A stretch of 64,000 nucleotides of DNA from Undibacterium sp. YM2 (GCF_009937975.1 NZ_AP018441.1:2046001-2110000), one strand, 5' to 3'. Positions 27,086 to 36,260 are shown, counted from the first letter of the stretch. The notes: generated from the letters alone by a model not told the origin. Numbers and translations: made by a program.

Positions 27086-28201
27086 TTATTTCAATTTTGG
27101 ATCAAGCGCATCGCGCAAGGCATCAGTGAACAATGAGAAGGCTGTTACCAGCACGGCCATCGCTGCGGTTGCGGCAACCAGTTGCCACCATTTACCCAAA
27201 ATCAATTCATTCTGTGCTTCATTGAGCATACTGCCCCAGGACACCACGCCAACCGGTACACCAAAGCCCAGGAAACTCAGGATAACTTCAGACTTGATAA
27301 AGCCAACAACAAGGATAGATACCTGTACCAGTGCCACATGGCTGACATTCGGGAAGATATGCACGAACATTTTGCGCCAGTGCGAAGCACCGATAGCATC
27401 TGCCGCCCACACATATTCACGCGCCTTATGCTTCATGTACTCAGCACGGATCAGGCGGAAAGGCCCGGTCCAGCCAGTGAAAGCCAGGATCAGAATGATG
27501 GTGGTCACGCCTTTTTGCTGCAATACAGCTGCGACTGACAATATCAGCAACAGGTAAGGGATGGAAGTGAAGATGCTATAAAACCAGTTGAAAAAGTCAT
27601 CGACTTTGCCGCCAAAGTAACCGGCCAGTGCACCAAAGATGGTACCCAGCAGTGTCGCCAGGAAAGCTGCGACCAGACCGACGACGATGGAAGTCTCTGC
27701 ACCCTTGATGGTTTTCTTGATGATGTCATGTCCCCATTTGTCTGCACCAAAGGGCAGGGTGGTCAGACGCTCGCCCACGACAGCCTTGCCGGACTTGGCC
27801 AGCTCAGTGCGGATTTCTGCCATTTCCTTAGCTAGTGGGTCAGGGATACCATAGTCATTGACGATGACTGCCTGGTCCGCATCTGGTTGCTTGCGCAATT
27901 CACGGATGATGTCGGCCAAAGGATCGAGTGGATTCTCTGGCGGTGGTGCTTCAACTTCTGCTTTGGCGACAGTACCCGTATCAGCGCCCACAAAAGTTGG
28001 CGGCGCATAGCTGACACCGCTTTCCTGCTCCCAGTCAGAGGCGATGACACCGGCTGCGGATAGCAGCAGAGTAATTAAAAAGGCAGCCACGATGCCCATG
28101 GCAATCATGGCGACCTTGTCAGCGCGCAAACGGCGCCAGGCCAGTGCCCACAGTCCGGGTGAAACTGCTTGTACAGTTGGATTTGTGATAGTCGTGCTCA
28201 T
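27086..28201 (-). CDS. peptide ABC transporter permease, DppC/YejE type, with a large insertion
   Basis: A 371-residue inner-membrane subunit. After a first membrane helix (about residues 30-52) there is an unusual segment of about 120 residues rich in Pro, Glu and Asp (for example APPPENPLDPLADIIRELRK). The normal binding-protein-dependent permease domain then begins at TLPFGADKWGHDIIKKTIKG and continues through the EAA loop EYVWAADAIGASHWRKMFVH. The insertion would lie in the periplasm and may contact the binding proteins. This layout recalls YejE. It is followed at 9 bases by the ATPase gene. Confidence 0.86.
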   Translation of the reverse strand: MSTTITNPTVQAVSPGLWALAWRRLRADKVAMIAMGIVAAFLITLLLSAAGVIASDWEQESGVSYAPPTFVGADTGTVAKAEVEAPPPENPLDPLADIIRELRKQPDADQAVIVNDYGIPDPLAKEMAEIRTELAKSGKAVVGERLTTLPFGADKWGHDIIKKTIKGAETSIVVGLVAAFLATLLGTIFGALAGYFGGKVDDFFNWFYSIFTSIPYLLLILSVAAVLQQKGVTTIILILAFTGWTGPFRLIRAEYMKHKAREYVWAADAIGASHWRKMFVHIFPNVSHVALVQVSILVVGFIKSEVILSFLGFGVPVGVVSWGSMLNEAQNELILGKWWQLVAATAAMAVLVTAFSLFTDALRDALDPKLK

Positions 28202-28210
28202 GAGTGATCC

Positions 28211-29149
28211 TTATTTCAACTGTACGCGTGGATCAACCGCCTGGTACAGCAGATCGGTCAACAAATTAAAAAACATGGTGGCTGCTGCGACATACACGGT
28301 GATCGCTTTGATCACGGGAAAGTCACTGCGTTCCACTGCCAGTATCACTTCACGACCTATGCCAGGGATGGAAAAGAAACGCTCAATCAGGAAGGCACCA
28401 ATCAGCAAGGCCGGCAGGTTGGACATGACGTGGGTGATGATAGGTATTGATGCGTTACGCAAGACGTGCACCCATTTCACGCGGCTTTCGCTAACGCCTT
28501 TGGCGCGGGCGGTGCGTACATAATCCTGGTTCACTTCGTCCAGCACAAAGGTGCGGAACAGGCGCAGGTTAGGTGCCACACCCACTGCCAGGGCAATCAG
28601 GATAGGCAGGGCAGAGTACTTGAACAGGTTTTCAGCAAAATGATTACCCCAGCCCTGTACCGGGAACATGCCCAGTTTATAGGCAAAGAAATACTGACCG
28701 ACGATGATATACACGAGGATACTGACTGACATGCCAACAGTACAGGCGATCATCACGCCACGGTCTGTCAGCGAACCACGCTTGAAGGCAATGGCCAGCG
28801 CCAGCGCAATCGCGATGATGGTTTCGATAATCGTCAGTGGTATCAGCACTGTCAGTGAAGGGCCAAGGCGTGTGCCTATGATGGATGATACGGCTTCACC
28901 AGTACTCCAGCTATTGCCAAAGTTGAAGGTAGCGATCTGTTTGACGAAGATCCACAACTGTACATAGTAAGGCTGGTCTATGCCTAGCTGGGTGCGGATA
29001 TTGGCAATCTGTTCGGCATTCGACATCTTGCCTGCCAGGATGTATGCCGGGTCACCACCTACCCAGTTGAACAGGAAAAACACCAGTAGGATGACACCCA
29101 GCATCGTGGGTGCCATCTGCCATAAGCGGCGCAGTATATAAGCGGTCAT
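28211..29149 (-). CDS. peptide ABC transporter permease, DppB/YejB type
   Basis: A 312-residue inner-membrane subunit starting MTAYILRRLWQMAPTMLGVI, the usual first helix of DppB/OppB proteins. It has the periplasmic LRTQLGID-like loop (RTQLGIDQPYYVQ), six predicted helices and the EAA loop QDYVRTARAKGVSESRVKWVH. It pairs with the following permease, 9 bases downstream, to form the transmembrane channel. Confidence 0.88.
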   Translation of the reverse strand: MTAYILRRLWQMAPTMLGVILLVFFLFNWVGGDPAYILAGKMSNAEQIANIRTQLGIDQPYYVQLWIFVKQIATFNFGNSWSTGEAVSSIIGTRLGPSLTVLIPLTIIETIIAIALALAIAFKRGSLTDRGVMIACTVGMSVSILVYIIVGQYFFAYKLGMFPVQGWGNHFAENLFKYSALPILIALAVGVAPNLRLFRTFVLDEVNQDYVRTARAKGVSESRVKWVHVLRNASIPIITHVMSNLPALLIGAFLIERFFSIPGIGREVILAVERSDFPVIKAITVYVAAATMFFNLLTDLLYQAVDPRVQLK

Positions 29150-29200
29150 GTTTGTCTCTCGGTTTTCAAATTTCAGTTAGTCTGCGGCTCATTTTTTTGT

Positions 29201-31033
29201 CTATTTGTTCTTGTCGATGTCTATCTGCATCCATTCTATATGCATGATAGGGTGTTTCTTGTGCCCTATCACGCGTGGCTGTGACAGCATCATGCGGTGG
29301 CGCGCATAACCCAGGCGTTGTGCTGCATACAGTTCCATGATGCGTGTCATCTTGTGATACAACAGATCGCGCTCTGGACCCGGAGCCAGTTTTTGTGATT
29401 GTTCATACAGCTTGTCATATTCAGGGATAGTGACGCAGCCATTATTATTCATGTGGATATTTTTACCGTAAAACAGTTGCATGAAATTATCGCCATCGGG
29501 ATAGTCTGCTATCCATGGTGAAATGCGTTGCATCAACTGGCACTGCTTTTCTGCTTTGAGGATTTCAGCAAAGGGCCGGAATTCGGCACGCATTTTGATA
29601 CCTATGCCGTCGTAAGATTTTTTCCAGACTTCAGCCTGTAAATGGCCGCGTGATTCGGTCTGGGCAGTGTGCACAATTTCCAGTGGGCTGCCGTCTGGCA
29701 TGGTGCGATAACCATCCTTGCCTTTTTTGTAGCCGAACTTGTCGAGTAGTGCATTGGCAGCAGCAGGGTTGTACTGGATACTGCTCTTGTAGTTAGGGTC
29801 ATGACCTACCACACCAGGCGGGATAGGATATTGCAGGGGAATAGCATGACCATTATCGACGATGCGAATTTCTTCTTCGACATTGTGTGCCATGGCCATG
29901 GCACGGCGCAGGGCGATTTTCTCTTTGCTCAGGCCGCCAAATACCGGGTCTTGCATATTCCAGTAATAGATAGTCAGCTCAGGATCGACAATGCGCGACA
30001 TCTGTATGCCGCGTTTGACAAATTCAGGTTTCAGGTCAGGACCATTCAATACCTGAGGTGCCAGGCCACCATATAACTGGAACAGGTCAATTTCATCTTT
30101 CTGGAATGCCAGCAGGCGAGACTGATCTTCCAAAATCACATTGACGACAACGCGACCGATTTGCGGCATGCGCTTGCCTTTCATCGCGGCGATGATTTTC
30201 TGGTCATTCGGGTCAGAACTGGCCTGGAAGTCCCATATAGTTGTATGGAAATCCGGATTGGCATCCAATACCATTTTTGAGCCGCGTACCCATTCAGTCA
30301 GTTTGAAAGGGCCTGTGCCGACCGGGTTTGCCATGGCGGCACCCTGTACATCCTGGTATTTTTCTATGACCTCACGTGCGACGGCAGACATCGCGGTGTA
30401 GGCCAGTATCATGGGCAGGTTGAAGTCCGGACGCGTCAAGTGTATGCGCAAGGTATATTTATCGATGACTTCCAGGCCTGGTACTTTGGCAGAATAATCA
30501 AATTTGCCGGATTTTTTTGCCTGTGCCGCCAGTTGATCCAGGCCCGCAATCTTGTCCTCTAGCAGCCAGACATGGGTAGAGGCAATTTTCGGGTCCATGA
30601 TGCGTTTGAATGAATACACATAATCATCCACCGTCAGTTCACGTTTTTTGCCATTGAAGGCTGCATCAGGCGAGAAGTAAATACCTTTCTTCAGCTTGAT
30701 GGTATAGGTTTTTCCATCGGCAGAAATCTCTGGCATGCCATCGGCTGTTTCGGGAATGATTTTTGCCGGGCTGGCCAGATAATCGTAAGTGAACAGACGC
30801 TCGAAAATCGCTTCATTAATCGCGTTGGAATACAGGTCACGCGTCGCAGCAGGATCAAAGCCAGTCTCGGCAACGGGAAAAATGGTGCGTAACACTTTTT
30901 CCGGATCAGCAAACTCAGGTTTGGCGGCCTGCGCCTGCAGGGGCAGGGTAGATGACATCAGACCGGCTAGTGCCAGGCAGATAGCCATACCTGTTCTGGT
31001 CAGCCTGTGCTGAAACGGATGAGTGGACTTCAT
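29201..31033 (-). CDS. peptide ABC transporter substrate-binding protein 1
   Basis: A 610-residue periplasmic binding protein of the DppA/OppA (SBP_bac_5) family with a signal peptide ending near LQAQA|AKPEF. Family features are DGKTYTIKLKKGIYFSPD, LTVDDYVYSFKR and ANPVGTGPFKL. AGGAG stands 9 bases before the ATG at 31033. It is paralogous to the gene just upstream and 51 bases before the permease genes. The ligand, an oligopeptide by family, is not decided by sequence. Confidence 0.88.
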   Translation of the reverse strand: MKSTHPFQHRLTRTGMAICLALAGLMSSTLPLQAQAAKPEFADPEKVLRTIFPVAETGFDPAATRDLYSNAINEAIFERLFTYDYLASPAKIIPETADGMPEISADGKTYTIKLKKGIYFSPDAAFNGKKRELTVDDYVYSFKRIMDPKIASTHVWLLEDKIAGLDQLAAQAKKSGKFDYSAKVPGLEVIDKYTLRIHLTRPDFNLPMILAYTAMSAVAREVIEKYQDVQGAAMANPVGTGPFKLTEWVRGSKMVLDANPDFHTTIWDFQASSDPNDQKIIAAMKGKRMPQIGRVVVNVILEDQSRLLAFQKDEIDLFQLYGGLAPQVLNGPDLKPEFVKRGIQMSRIVDPELTIYYWNMQDPVFGGLSKEKIALRRAMAMAHNVEEEIRIVDNGHAIPLQYPIPPGVVGHDPNYKSSIQYNPAAANALLDKFGYKKGKDGYRTMPDGSPLEIVHTAQTESRGHLQAEVWKKSYDGIGIKMRAEFRPFAEILKAEKQCQLMQRISPWIADYPDGDNFMQLFYGKNIHMNNNGCVTIPEYDKLYEQSQKLAPGPERDLLYHKMTRIMELYAAQRLGYARHRMMLSQPRVIGHKKHPIMHIEWMQIDIDKNK

Positions 31034-31107
31034 TAAGGAATTCTCCTGCTATTTTGTACGATGATATTAAGTGGGTATTGAATCAAACTGAAACTGTAGA
31101 GCCGGGC

Positions 31108-32892
31108 TCAATGTTTTTCTACATCAATGAAGGCCCAGTCAGAATGCAAGATGGGATGTTTTTTATAGCCAGTAATCCAGGGGCGATACAACCAGCTACG
31201 GATGCGGGAAGTGTGTACGATCCAGGGAGTATCAGCTTCGACCTGGCGGTTCATTTGTGCATATACTTTATTGCGCTCTTCACCCAACGGTAGCGATACT
31301 GCCTTGCGGAACAGTGCATCATAGGCGGGTGACTCATAGCAGGCATGGTTGCCTGCACCAGCTTTGGGGCCGTAGAGCAATTGCAGGAAATTTTCACCAT
31401 CAGGAAAATCCGCATTCCAGGCACCGCCCCACATATTCAATTTGCAGGCCGAGGCAGCTTTCAGGTTGTCAGCGAAATTACTGACCGGGAATTCGATGCG
31501 CAAGCCGATTTTGTCCAGGCCACGTTTATAAATTTCAGACTGAACTTTATAGATGGCTGCGGGTTCCACGGTTTTTTTGAGGGTGAGCGGGCTGCCGTCA
31601 GGATTATTTCTGTATCCATCTGCCCCGCGTTTGTAGCCAAAATGGTCGAGCAGTTTATTGGCCAGCTTGATGTCGTAAGCCAGGCTGCTGCGATAAGCCG
31701 GGTCATAGCCAACCACATCTTTAGGGATAATCATTTCCGAGCGTATGGCTTGTCCCAGGCGCATCTGGGCGATTTCATCTTCATAGCTGTAAGCCATGCC
31801 TATGGCGCGACGCAGGGCGATTTTTTCCTTGGTGTAGCCGCCGACCACGGGGTCACGCATATTAAAAATTGTAAATACAATACCAGCATCTGTGACCCTG
31901 TCCATCTTGATGCCCTGATTTACCAGCTCAGGTTTTAAGGCAATTCCATCCAGTGCTGCCGTTGCTGCGCTTTGCGGCAGCTTGTCGATATCCAGTTGCG
32001 AATCCTGAAAAGCCAGCCAGCGTGATTGCTCTTCTTCTATGATGCTGATATCGACTTTGCCAACCTGGGGCATTTTCTTGCCCTTCATTTGCCTGACGAT
32101 TTCTTCATCGCGTGCGCTGCCCGTTGATTTGAAATCCCAGGTATAACCACGGTATTCGGGATTGGCCGTCAATACGATCTTGCTGCGTGGCAGATACTTT
32201 TCTATCATATAAGGGCCGGTGCCGACGGGATGCAATCCGGTCTGATCGCCATAAGCCTCGATCACTTCTCTTGCTACTGCGCCAAAGCCACCGTAGGCGA
32301 CGACATACAGGAAATTGTAGTCGGTAGCCTTTAATTCTATTCTCAGTGTGTATTTGTCTACGGCTTTCAAACCAGCAACAGGGGTGTCGTAGTCAAATTT
32401 GCCAGATTTTTTTGCTTTGGCAACCACATCGTCAAGACCGACTATCTTGCCCTCAATGAAGCTGGCATTAGGCGAGCGGTTCACCGGGTCGAGCAGACGC
32501 TTGAAGGTATAAACATAGTCTTGTGCGGTCAGCTCATGTTTTTTACCCTTGAATGCAGGGTCAGGGGCAAAGTAAATGCCGGGTTTGATCTTGAAGGTAA
32601 ATACTTTTCCTTGCTCCGTCACTTCTGGCATGCTTTCTGCTGACAGTGGCAAAAGGCGGGCAGGGCGCGCCAGGTAGTCATAACTCAGCAAGGGCTCGAA
32701 GATGGCCTCGCTGACCCAGCCAGAATAGAAGTTCTGGGTTTTAGCCATGTCAAAACCATCATCCGCAGCTTCAAACGCTTGTCTGACGACTTTATTGAGG
32801 TCTGCAGGATTGGCTGCCTGAGCAATGTGCAGGGGAAATGTCGATAGCAGCATAATGAAAATACAAACAACTGTCTGGTGACGCATGAACAT
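31108..32892 (-). CDS. peptide ABC transporter substrate-binding protein 2
   Basis: A second SBP_bac_5 protein, 594 residues, with a signal peptide ending near HIAQA|ANPAD. It aligns with binding protein 1 over its length (shared GKKHELTAQDYVYTFKR versus GKKRELTVDDYVYSFKR, and AVAREVIE in both). Two binding proteins served by a single permease set suggest widened substrate range. It is the first gene of the operon; GAGG precedes ATG 32892. A candidate sigma-54-like promoter and an NtrC-like site lie upstream. Confidence 0.88.
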   Translation of the reverse strand: MFMRHQTVVCIFIMLLSTFPLHIAQAANPADLNKVVRQAFEAADDGFDMAKTQNFYSGWVSEAIFEPLLSYDYLARPARLLPLSAESMPEVTEQGKVFTFKIKPGIYFAPDPAFKGKKHELTAQDYVYTFKRLLDPVNRSPNASFIEGKIVGLDDVVAKAKKSGKFDYDTPVAGLKAVDKYTLRIELKATDYNFLYVVAYGGFGAVAREVIEAYGDQTGLHPVGTGPYMIEKYLPRSKIVLTANPEYRGYTWDFKSTGSARDEEIVRQMKGKKMPQVGKVDISIIEEEQSRWLAFQDSQLDIDKLPQSAATAALDGIALKPELVNQGIKMDRVTDAGIVFTIFNMRDPVVGGYTKEKIALRRAIGMAYSYEDEIAQMRLGQAIRSEMIIPKDVVGYDPAYRSSLAYDIKLANKLLDHFGYKRGADGYRNNPDGSPLTLKKTVEPAAIYKVQSEIYKRGLDKIGLRIEFPVSNFADNLKAASACKLNMWGGAWNADFPDGENFLQLLYGPKAGAGNHACYESPAYDALFRKAVSLPLGEERNKVYAQMNRQVEADTPWIVHTSRIRSWLYRPWITGYKKHPILHSDWAFIDVEKH

Positions 32893-32946
32893 TCTTTAAC
32901 CTCATTGTCTGGTAAAACAAATTTGCCTTGCGAGTTTGGCCTCTGT

Positions 32947-32965
32947 AAGCACGGATCAGGCCCGG
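32947..32965 (-). promoter_or_regulatory. possible sigma-54-like promoter for the peptide transporter
   Basis: Reading the minus strand, GGGCCTGATCCGTGCT has the invariant GG and GC dinucleotides ten bases apart and a TGCT end like the -12 element, but the -24 half is a poor match. It lies about 55 bases before the first binding-protein start. Confidence 0.3.
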
Positions 32966-33251
32966 TAAGCAAAACGCAGTTTTGTACCTTAAATCCAGGA
33001 CGTAACATAAGCCGTATAGATTAATTTACATATTGCAGGTGCAAATTAATTTTCTTCACGATTTGCCTGGCGGCTTTTCGCGCTTCAGTTTTAAAAAGCC
33101 GTAACCATAACGCAAGTGTCTTATCGATGGGCGAAGGAAAGAAATTTTTATTTCATTGTTGAATTGTGTGGTGTGACAATTCTTTTCAATTTTGGTTTTT
33201 TGAGTGCATTTTGGCAATGAGCGCGCATTAATAAGAGGATTGTGATGGTGC

Positions 33252-33268
33252 CTTGCACCATTGTAGTG
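33252..33268. promoter_or_regulatory. possible NtrC-binding site
   Basis: TGCACCATTGTAGTGCG matches the NtrC consensus TGCACCA-N3-TGGTGCA at 12 of 14 defined bases. It lies about 360 bases upstream of the peptide-transporter operon, a workable distance for an enhancer. Dpp and Opp-type transporters are NtrC targets in some enterobacteria. Confidence 0.4.
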
Positions 33269-33984
33269 CGACATTTGCACGCAACTTTAGATAGTTTGAT
33301 GCCTGAAAAAAGGCTCAAAAAAAATTAAATTCTGGTGAGTGAGGGTCTGAGCGAATTTCTCAATGTAATGAAGTGTAAAAAAAGCTGCATTGAAATAATT
33401 TATGCTGCATAGCACAAGAAATTAGGTTTCCTTTGCGGGTGTTTTTTTGGCAAAATGCGCCATGTTGTTTTTTGGCAGAGCTTAAAGTAAAGCACTTGAC
33501 AGTTTCTGGGCATAAGTGGTTTTATGCGCCTTCGGAAAAATTTCTGACGACTAAATTTACATTTTCCATGTGGTAAGTTCGTGCTTTTTTACATGGGAAC
33601 ATAATTAGTTGTTCTGATAAAGATGAAATGGCTGTAGCGTTTGACTTTGCTGCAGGTAATAAAAAATTTTCTGCTTTGCATCGCCGGTTTAGCCATTTAC
33701 GGCACGGAGAATCTGGTAGCGGAAATAGATTAATATTTTTTATTACTTGGTCAGGTATATATGGCGTCAGTAGAAGCTGGTGCTTTGGTTGCAGGCAAAA
33801 TTAAATAAGTCAGTTTTATTAAAAACCTCGATTTATATTTTGACGAGCCCGCAGCTTATGAATTTATAAGTGGTTTTGTATCGGTATGGCTTTTTATTGA
33901 TACACAGCATTTATAATCACTTTTTTGTTTGAGATGTTTTGACTTGCGTCAGACAGTTGACCTTGTGGTAGTGGAGGAGCAGTA

Positions 33985-34656
33985 ATGGATTTTTCAAATC
34001 GCCAGCAAGAGCCGGGGAAGAAGTTTATAGGCTTAGGGCTGGTTATCGCATTTCACGTACTGGTGGTATATGCGCTGGTATCTGGATTGGCGCGCAAAGC
34101 GATGGAAGTGGTGATCAAGCCAGCAGAAGTCAAGCTGGTAGAAGAAGTAAAACCGCCGCCACCGCCGCCAGACACCCCGCCACCGCCACCACCAAAATTG
34201 TTGGCACCGCCGCCACCGTTCATTCCGCCACCGGAAGTCCAGGTCCAGCAGCCGGTTCAGCAACAGCCAGCGATATCGCAGGTGTCGAATGTCAAGCCAG
34301 AAAACCCGACATTCACCAAGACCCAGGCCCCACCTGCACCAGTTGCAGAGACGAAGGCCACAGGTCCCGTCACGATACCAGGCGTGATCGACTTCAACGT
34401 TGGTGGATGCAAACCGGAATATCCGCGTGCCTCCCTGCGCAATGAAGAAACCGGCACCGTCCTGTTGTCCGTATTGATTGGTGCAGATGGTTCTGTTGCC
34501 GACGTCAAGATCGACAAATCCAGCGGCTTCCGCGGTCTCGACAATGCGGTGAAATCCCAGTTGATGTCAGGTTCCTGCAAAAACAAACCAGGTACCGTCG
34601 ATGGCAAACCACAACAGACCTGGGCCAAGGTTCAGTATGTATGGAAGCTCGAGTAA
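33985..34656 (+). CDS. tonB: TonB energy-transducing protein
   Basis: A 223-residue envelope-spanning protein that carries proton-motive energy to outer-membrane receptors such as the BtuB-like protein at the window start. One N-terminal membrane helix (about residues 15-33) is followed by a Pro/Lys/Glu-rich spacer (residues 48-85) and a C-terminal TonB domain with VDFNVGGCKPEYPRAS-like and GTVLLSVLIGADGSV segments (the exact first reads IDFNVGGCKPEYP). GGAGGAG just before ATG 33985 is a strong ribosome site. It is the first gene of the tonB-exbB-exbD-exbD set. Confidence 0.9.
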   Translation: MDFSNRQQEPGKKFIGLGLVIAFHVLVVYALVSGLARKAMEVVIKPAEVKLVEEVKPPPPPPDTPPPPPPKLLAPPPPFIPPPEVQVQQPVQQQPAISQVSNVKPENPTFTKTQAPPAPVAETKATGPVTIPGVIDFNVGGCKPEYPRASLRNEETGTVLLSVLIGADGSVADVKIDKSSGFRGLDNAVKSQLMSGSCKNKPGTVDGKPQQTWAKVQYVWKLE

Positions 34657-34672
34657 TCAGGAATCCCAGGCA

Positions 34673-34705
34673 AGAGCAGGCAGACCAAAACACCTTGCCT
34701 GCTCT
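34673..34705. promoter_or_regulatory. hairpin between tonB and exbB
   Basis: Perfect 10-base arms AGAGCAGGCA and TGCCTGCTCT around a 13-base loop, 17 bases after the tonB stop. It has no T run, so it is more likely an mRNA-stabilising or processing element than a full terminator. Confidence 0.6.
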
Positions 34706-34776
34706 ACCCAAGAAAATGAAGCAAGAGATGGTTCAGATCGATTTGTAAAAGATAAGTACCAGGCAACAAACAAACC

Positions 34777-34798
34777 AAGTAATACATAAGTAATACAT
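34777..34798. repeat. tandem duplication of 11 bases
   Basis: AAGTAATACAT occurs twice with no gap, 52 bases upstream of the exbB start, inside the tonB-exbB spacer. Confidence 0.7.
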
Positions 34799-34850
34799 AA
34801 AAACAGCAGTAAGCAATACCAACCTTATTTTGTTAAAAGGAAGCACCTCA

Positions 34851-35732
34851 ATGAAAACCCGTTTCTCCGCATTCCTGGCTGCAACACTCCTGGCCTTGAC
34901 AGCCGCCGTTGCCGTCGCCCCTGTTTCTGCACAGGAATCCGCCTCAGCAGCTGCCTCCGCTGCCGCTTCAGCCCCTGCTGCAGAAGCAACCCCGGCACCA
35001 GCCGCTCCAGCAGACGCTGGCGCCCCGGCAGCACCAGCAGCCGCCAAAGAAATGGTAGAAAACCCATATGGTCTCGACGCCCTCTGGAAAACTGGTGACT
35101 TCGTTGCCAAAGGCACCCTCATCATCATGGTCATCATGTCCATGGGCAGCTGGTACATCCTCATCACCAAAATCATTGACCAGGTCAAATTGTCCGGTCA
35201 AGCCACAGATGCCCGCTCCAAATTCTGGAAAGCAGCTTCTGTACAAGCCGGTGCCGCTTCTCTGAAAGAAGGCAGCCCATTCCGCTTCATCGCTGACTCT
35301 GGCATCAAAGCCACAGAACACCATGAAGGCGCCTTGCTCGAACAAATCGATCTGAACACCTGGGTATCCATGTCCATCCAGCGCGCTGTTGATAAAGTCC
35401 AAAGCCGTTTGCAAGACGGCCTGGCCTTCCTGGCGACTGTAGGCTCCACAGCACCATTCGTCGGTCTGTTCGGTACCGTATGGGGTATTTACCATGCGCT
35501 GACAGCGATTGGTATGTCCGGTCAGGCATCGATCGACAAAGTAGCGGGCCCTGTTGGTGAAGCGCTCATCATGACCGCGATTGGTCTGGCTGTCGCTGTT
35601 CCTGCTGTATTGGGTTACAACTTCCTGGTCCGCCGCAACAAGAGCGCCATGGAAGAAGTCCGTGCCTTCTCCGCTGACCTGCACTCCGTAGTCCTGTCCG
35701 GCAATATGGGCAAGACAGCAGCAAAGAAATAA
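34851..35732 (+). CDS. exbB: ExbB proton-channel subunit
   Basis: Inner-membrane subunit of the TonB motor, MotA/TolQ/ExbB family, 293 residues. A signal-like N-terminus (cleavage near VSAQ|ES) is followed by an Ala/Pro-rich linker of about 45 residues. The membrane domain has the first helix near residue 85 and the conserved GLFGTVWGIYHAL and GEALIMTAIGLAVAVPAV segments. AAAAGGAAG precedes ATG 34851; the frame from 34830 is not needed. Codon choice is strongly biased compared with its neighbours, consistent with high expression, as expected for the most abundant subunit. Confidence 0.92.
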   Translation: MKTRFSAFLAATLLALTAAVAVAPVSAQESASAAASAAASAPAAEATPAPAAPADAGAPAAPAAAKEMVENPYGLDALWKTGDFVAKGTLIIMVIMSMGSWYILITKIIDQVKLSGQATDARSKFWKAASVQAGAASLKEGSPFRFIADSGIKATEHHEGALLEQIDLNTWVSMSIQRAVDKVQSRLQDGLAFLATVGSTAPFVGLFGTVWGIYHALTAIGMSGQASIDKVAGPVGEALIMTAIGLAVAVPAVLGYNFLVRRNKSAMEEVRAFSADLHSVVLSGNMGKTAAKK

Positions 35733-35757
35733 TTAGCAGTCACTGATTAACATACGG

Positions 35758-35779
35758 AGACCCCAGAGTTTAGGGGTCT
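35758..35779 (+). terminator. attenuator-like hairpin between exbB and exbD
   Basis: Perfect 7-base arms AGACCCC and GGGGTCT around AGAGTTTA, followed by a short T-rich tract. It is in the 79-base exbB-exbD gap and could partly end transcripts after exbB, raising ExbB over ExbD. Confidence 0.6.
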
Positions 35780-35811
35780 TTGGTATTCGGTAACACGAAA
35801 GAGAACACATT

Positions 35812-36246
35812 ATGGCAATGGCAATTGGCAATGATGGAGATGGTGAAGACGAAGTCAACAGCACCATCAACACCACCCCGCTGGTCGACGTCATGCTGGT
35901 ATTGCTGATCATCTTCCTGATCACCACCCCGGTGATTACAGATACGGTCAAGCTGAAATTACCGGCAGAAACCAACGTGATTTACAAAACCAAACCGGAA
36001 AACATCACCCTGTCGGTGAACAAGGATGGTGATCTGTACTGGAACGGCAGCATGAAGCCGCTGGCAGGCACGGATGCCCTGTTTGAAAAGCTCAAGGTAG
36101 AAGCAGTCAAGATCCCGCAACCGGAGTTGCATATCCGTGGAGATCAGAATACCCGCTATGAGTTTATTGGCAAAAGTATCCTGACGGCACAACGTGCCGG
36201 TATCGCCAAGGTCGGCTTCGTGATTGAACCGCCTCCACGGAACTAA
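35812..36246 (+). CDS. exbD: ExbD, first copy
   Basis: A 144-residue ExbD/TolR-family protein with one membrane helix near residues 25-45. The proton-path aspartate is in TPLVDVMLVLLIIFLI. The periplasmic domain ends ILTAQRAGIAKVGFVIEPP. It works with ExbB to energise TonB. The N-terminus is unusually Asp/Glu/Gly-rich (GNDGDGEDEVN). It is 14 bases before a second exbD, so the operon encodes two versions that could form mixed ExbD dimers. Confidence 0.9.
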   Translation: MAMAIGNDGDGEDEVNSTINTTPLVDVMLVLLIIFLITTPVITDTVKLKLPAETNVIYKTKPENITLSVNKDGDLYWNGSMKPLAGTDALFEKLKVEAVKIPQPELHIRGDQNTRYEFIGKSILTAQRAGIAKVGFVIEPPPRN

Positions 36247-36260
36247 GTAAAGGAAGCATT

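Larger units (their letters stand above)
32893..33984. other. 1.09-kb AT-rich intergenic region between divergent peptide-transporter and tonB operons
   Basis: No protein-coding gene is convincing. It holds the putative NtrC site at 33252-33268, a perfect ATGGTGC-CTT-GCACCAT hairpin at 33243-33259, and a TTGACA hexamer at 33496-33501 with only a weak -10 partner 18 bases on. A 15-codon frame at 33761-33808 is too short to support. The region is clearly AT-richer than its flanks and may contain an unannotated small RNA or a long tonB leader. Confidence 0.5.

Noticed and set aside
33243..33259. The ATGGTGC-CTT-GCACCAT hairpin as an NtrC site by itself
   Set aside because: The half-sites face the opposite way to the NtrC consensus; the overlapping site at 33252-33268 has the right orientation.
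33056..33280. A 74-codon minus-strand frame in the same gap
   Set aside because: Low-complexity and basic composition, no ribosome site, and it covers the NtrC-like site and hairpin.
33761..33808. A 15-codon frame with AGG upstream in the tonB-side gap
   Set aside because: Too short, with no conservation evidence, and chance frames of this size are common in AT-rich DNA.
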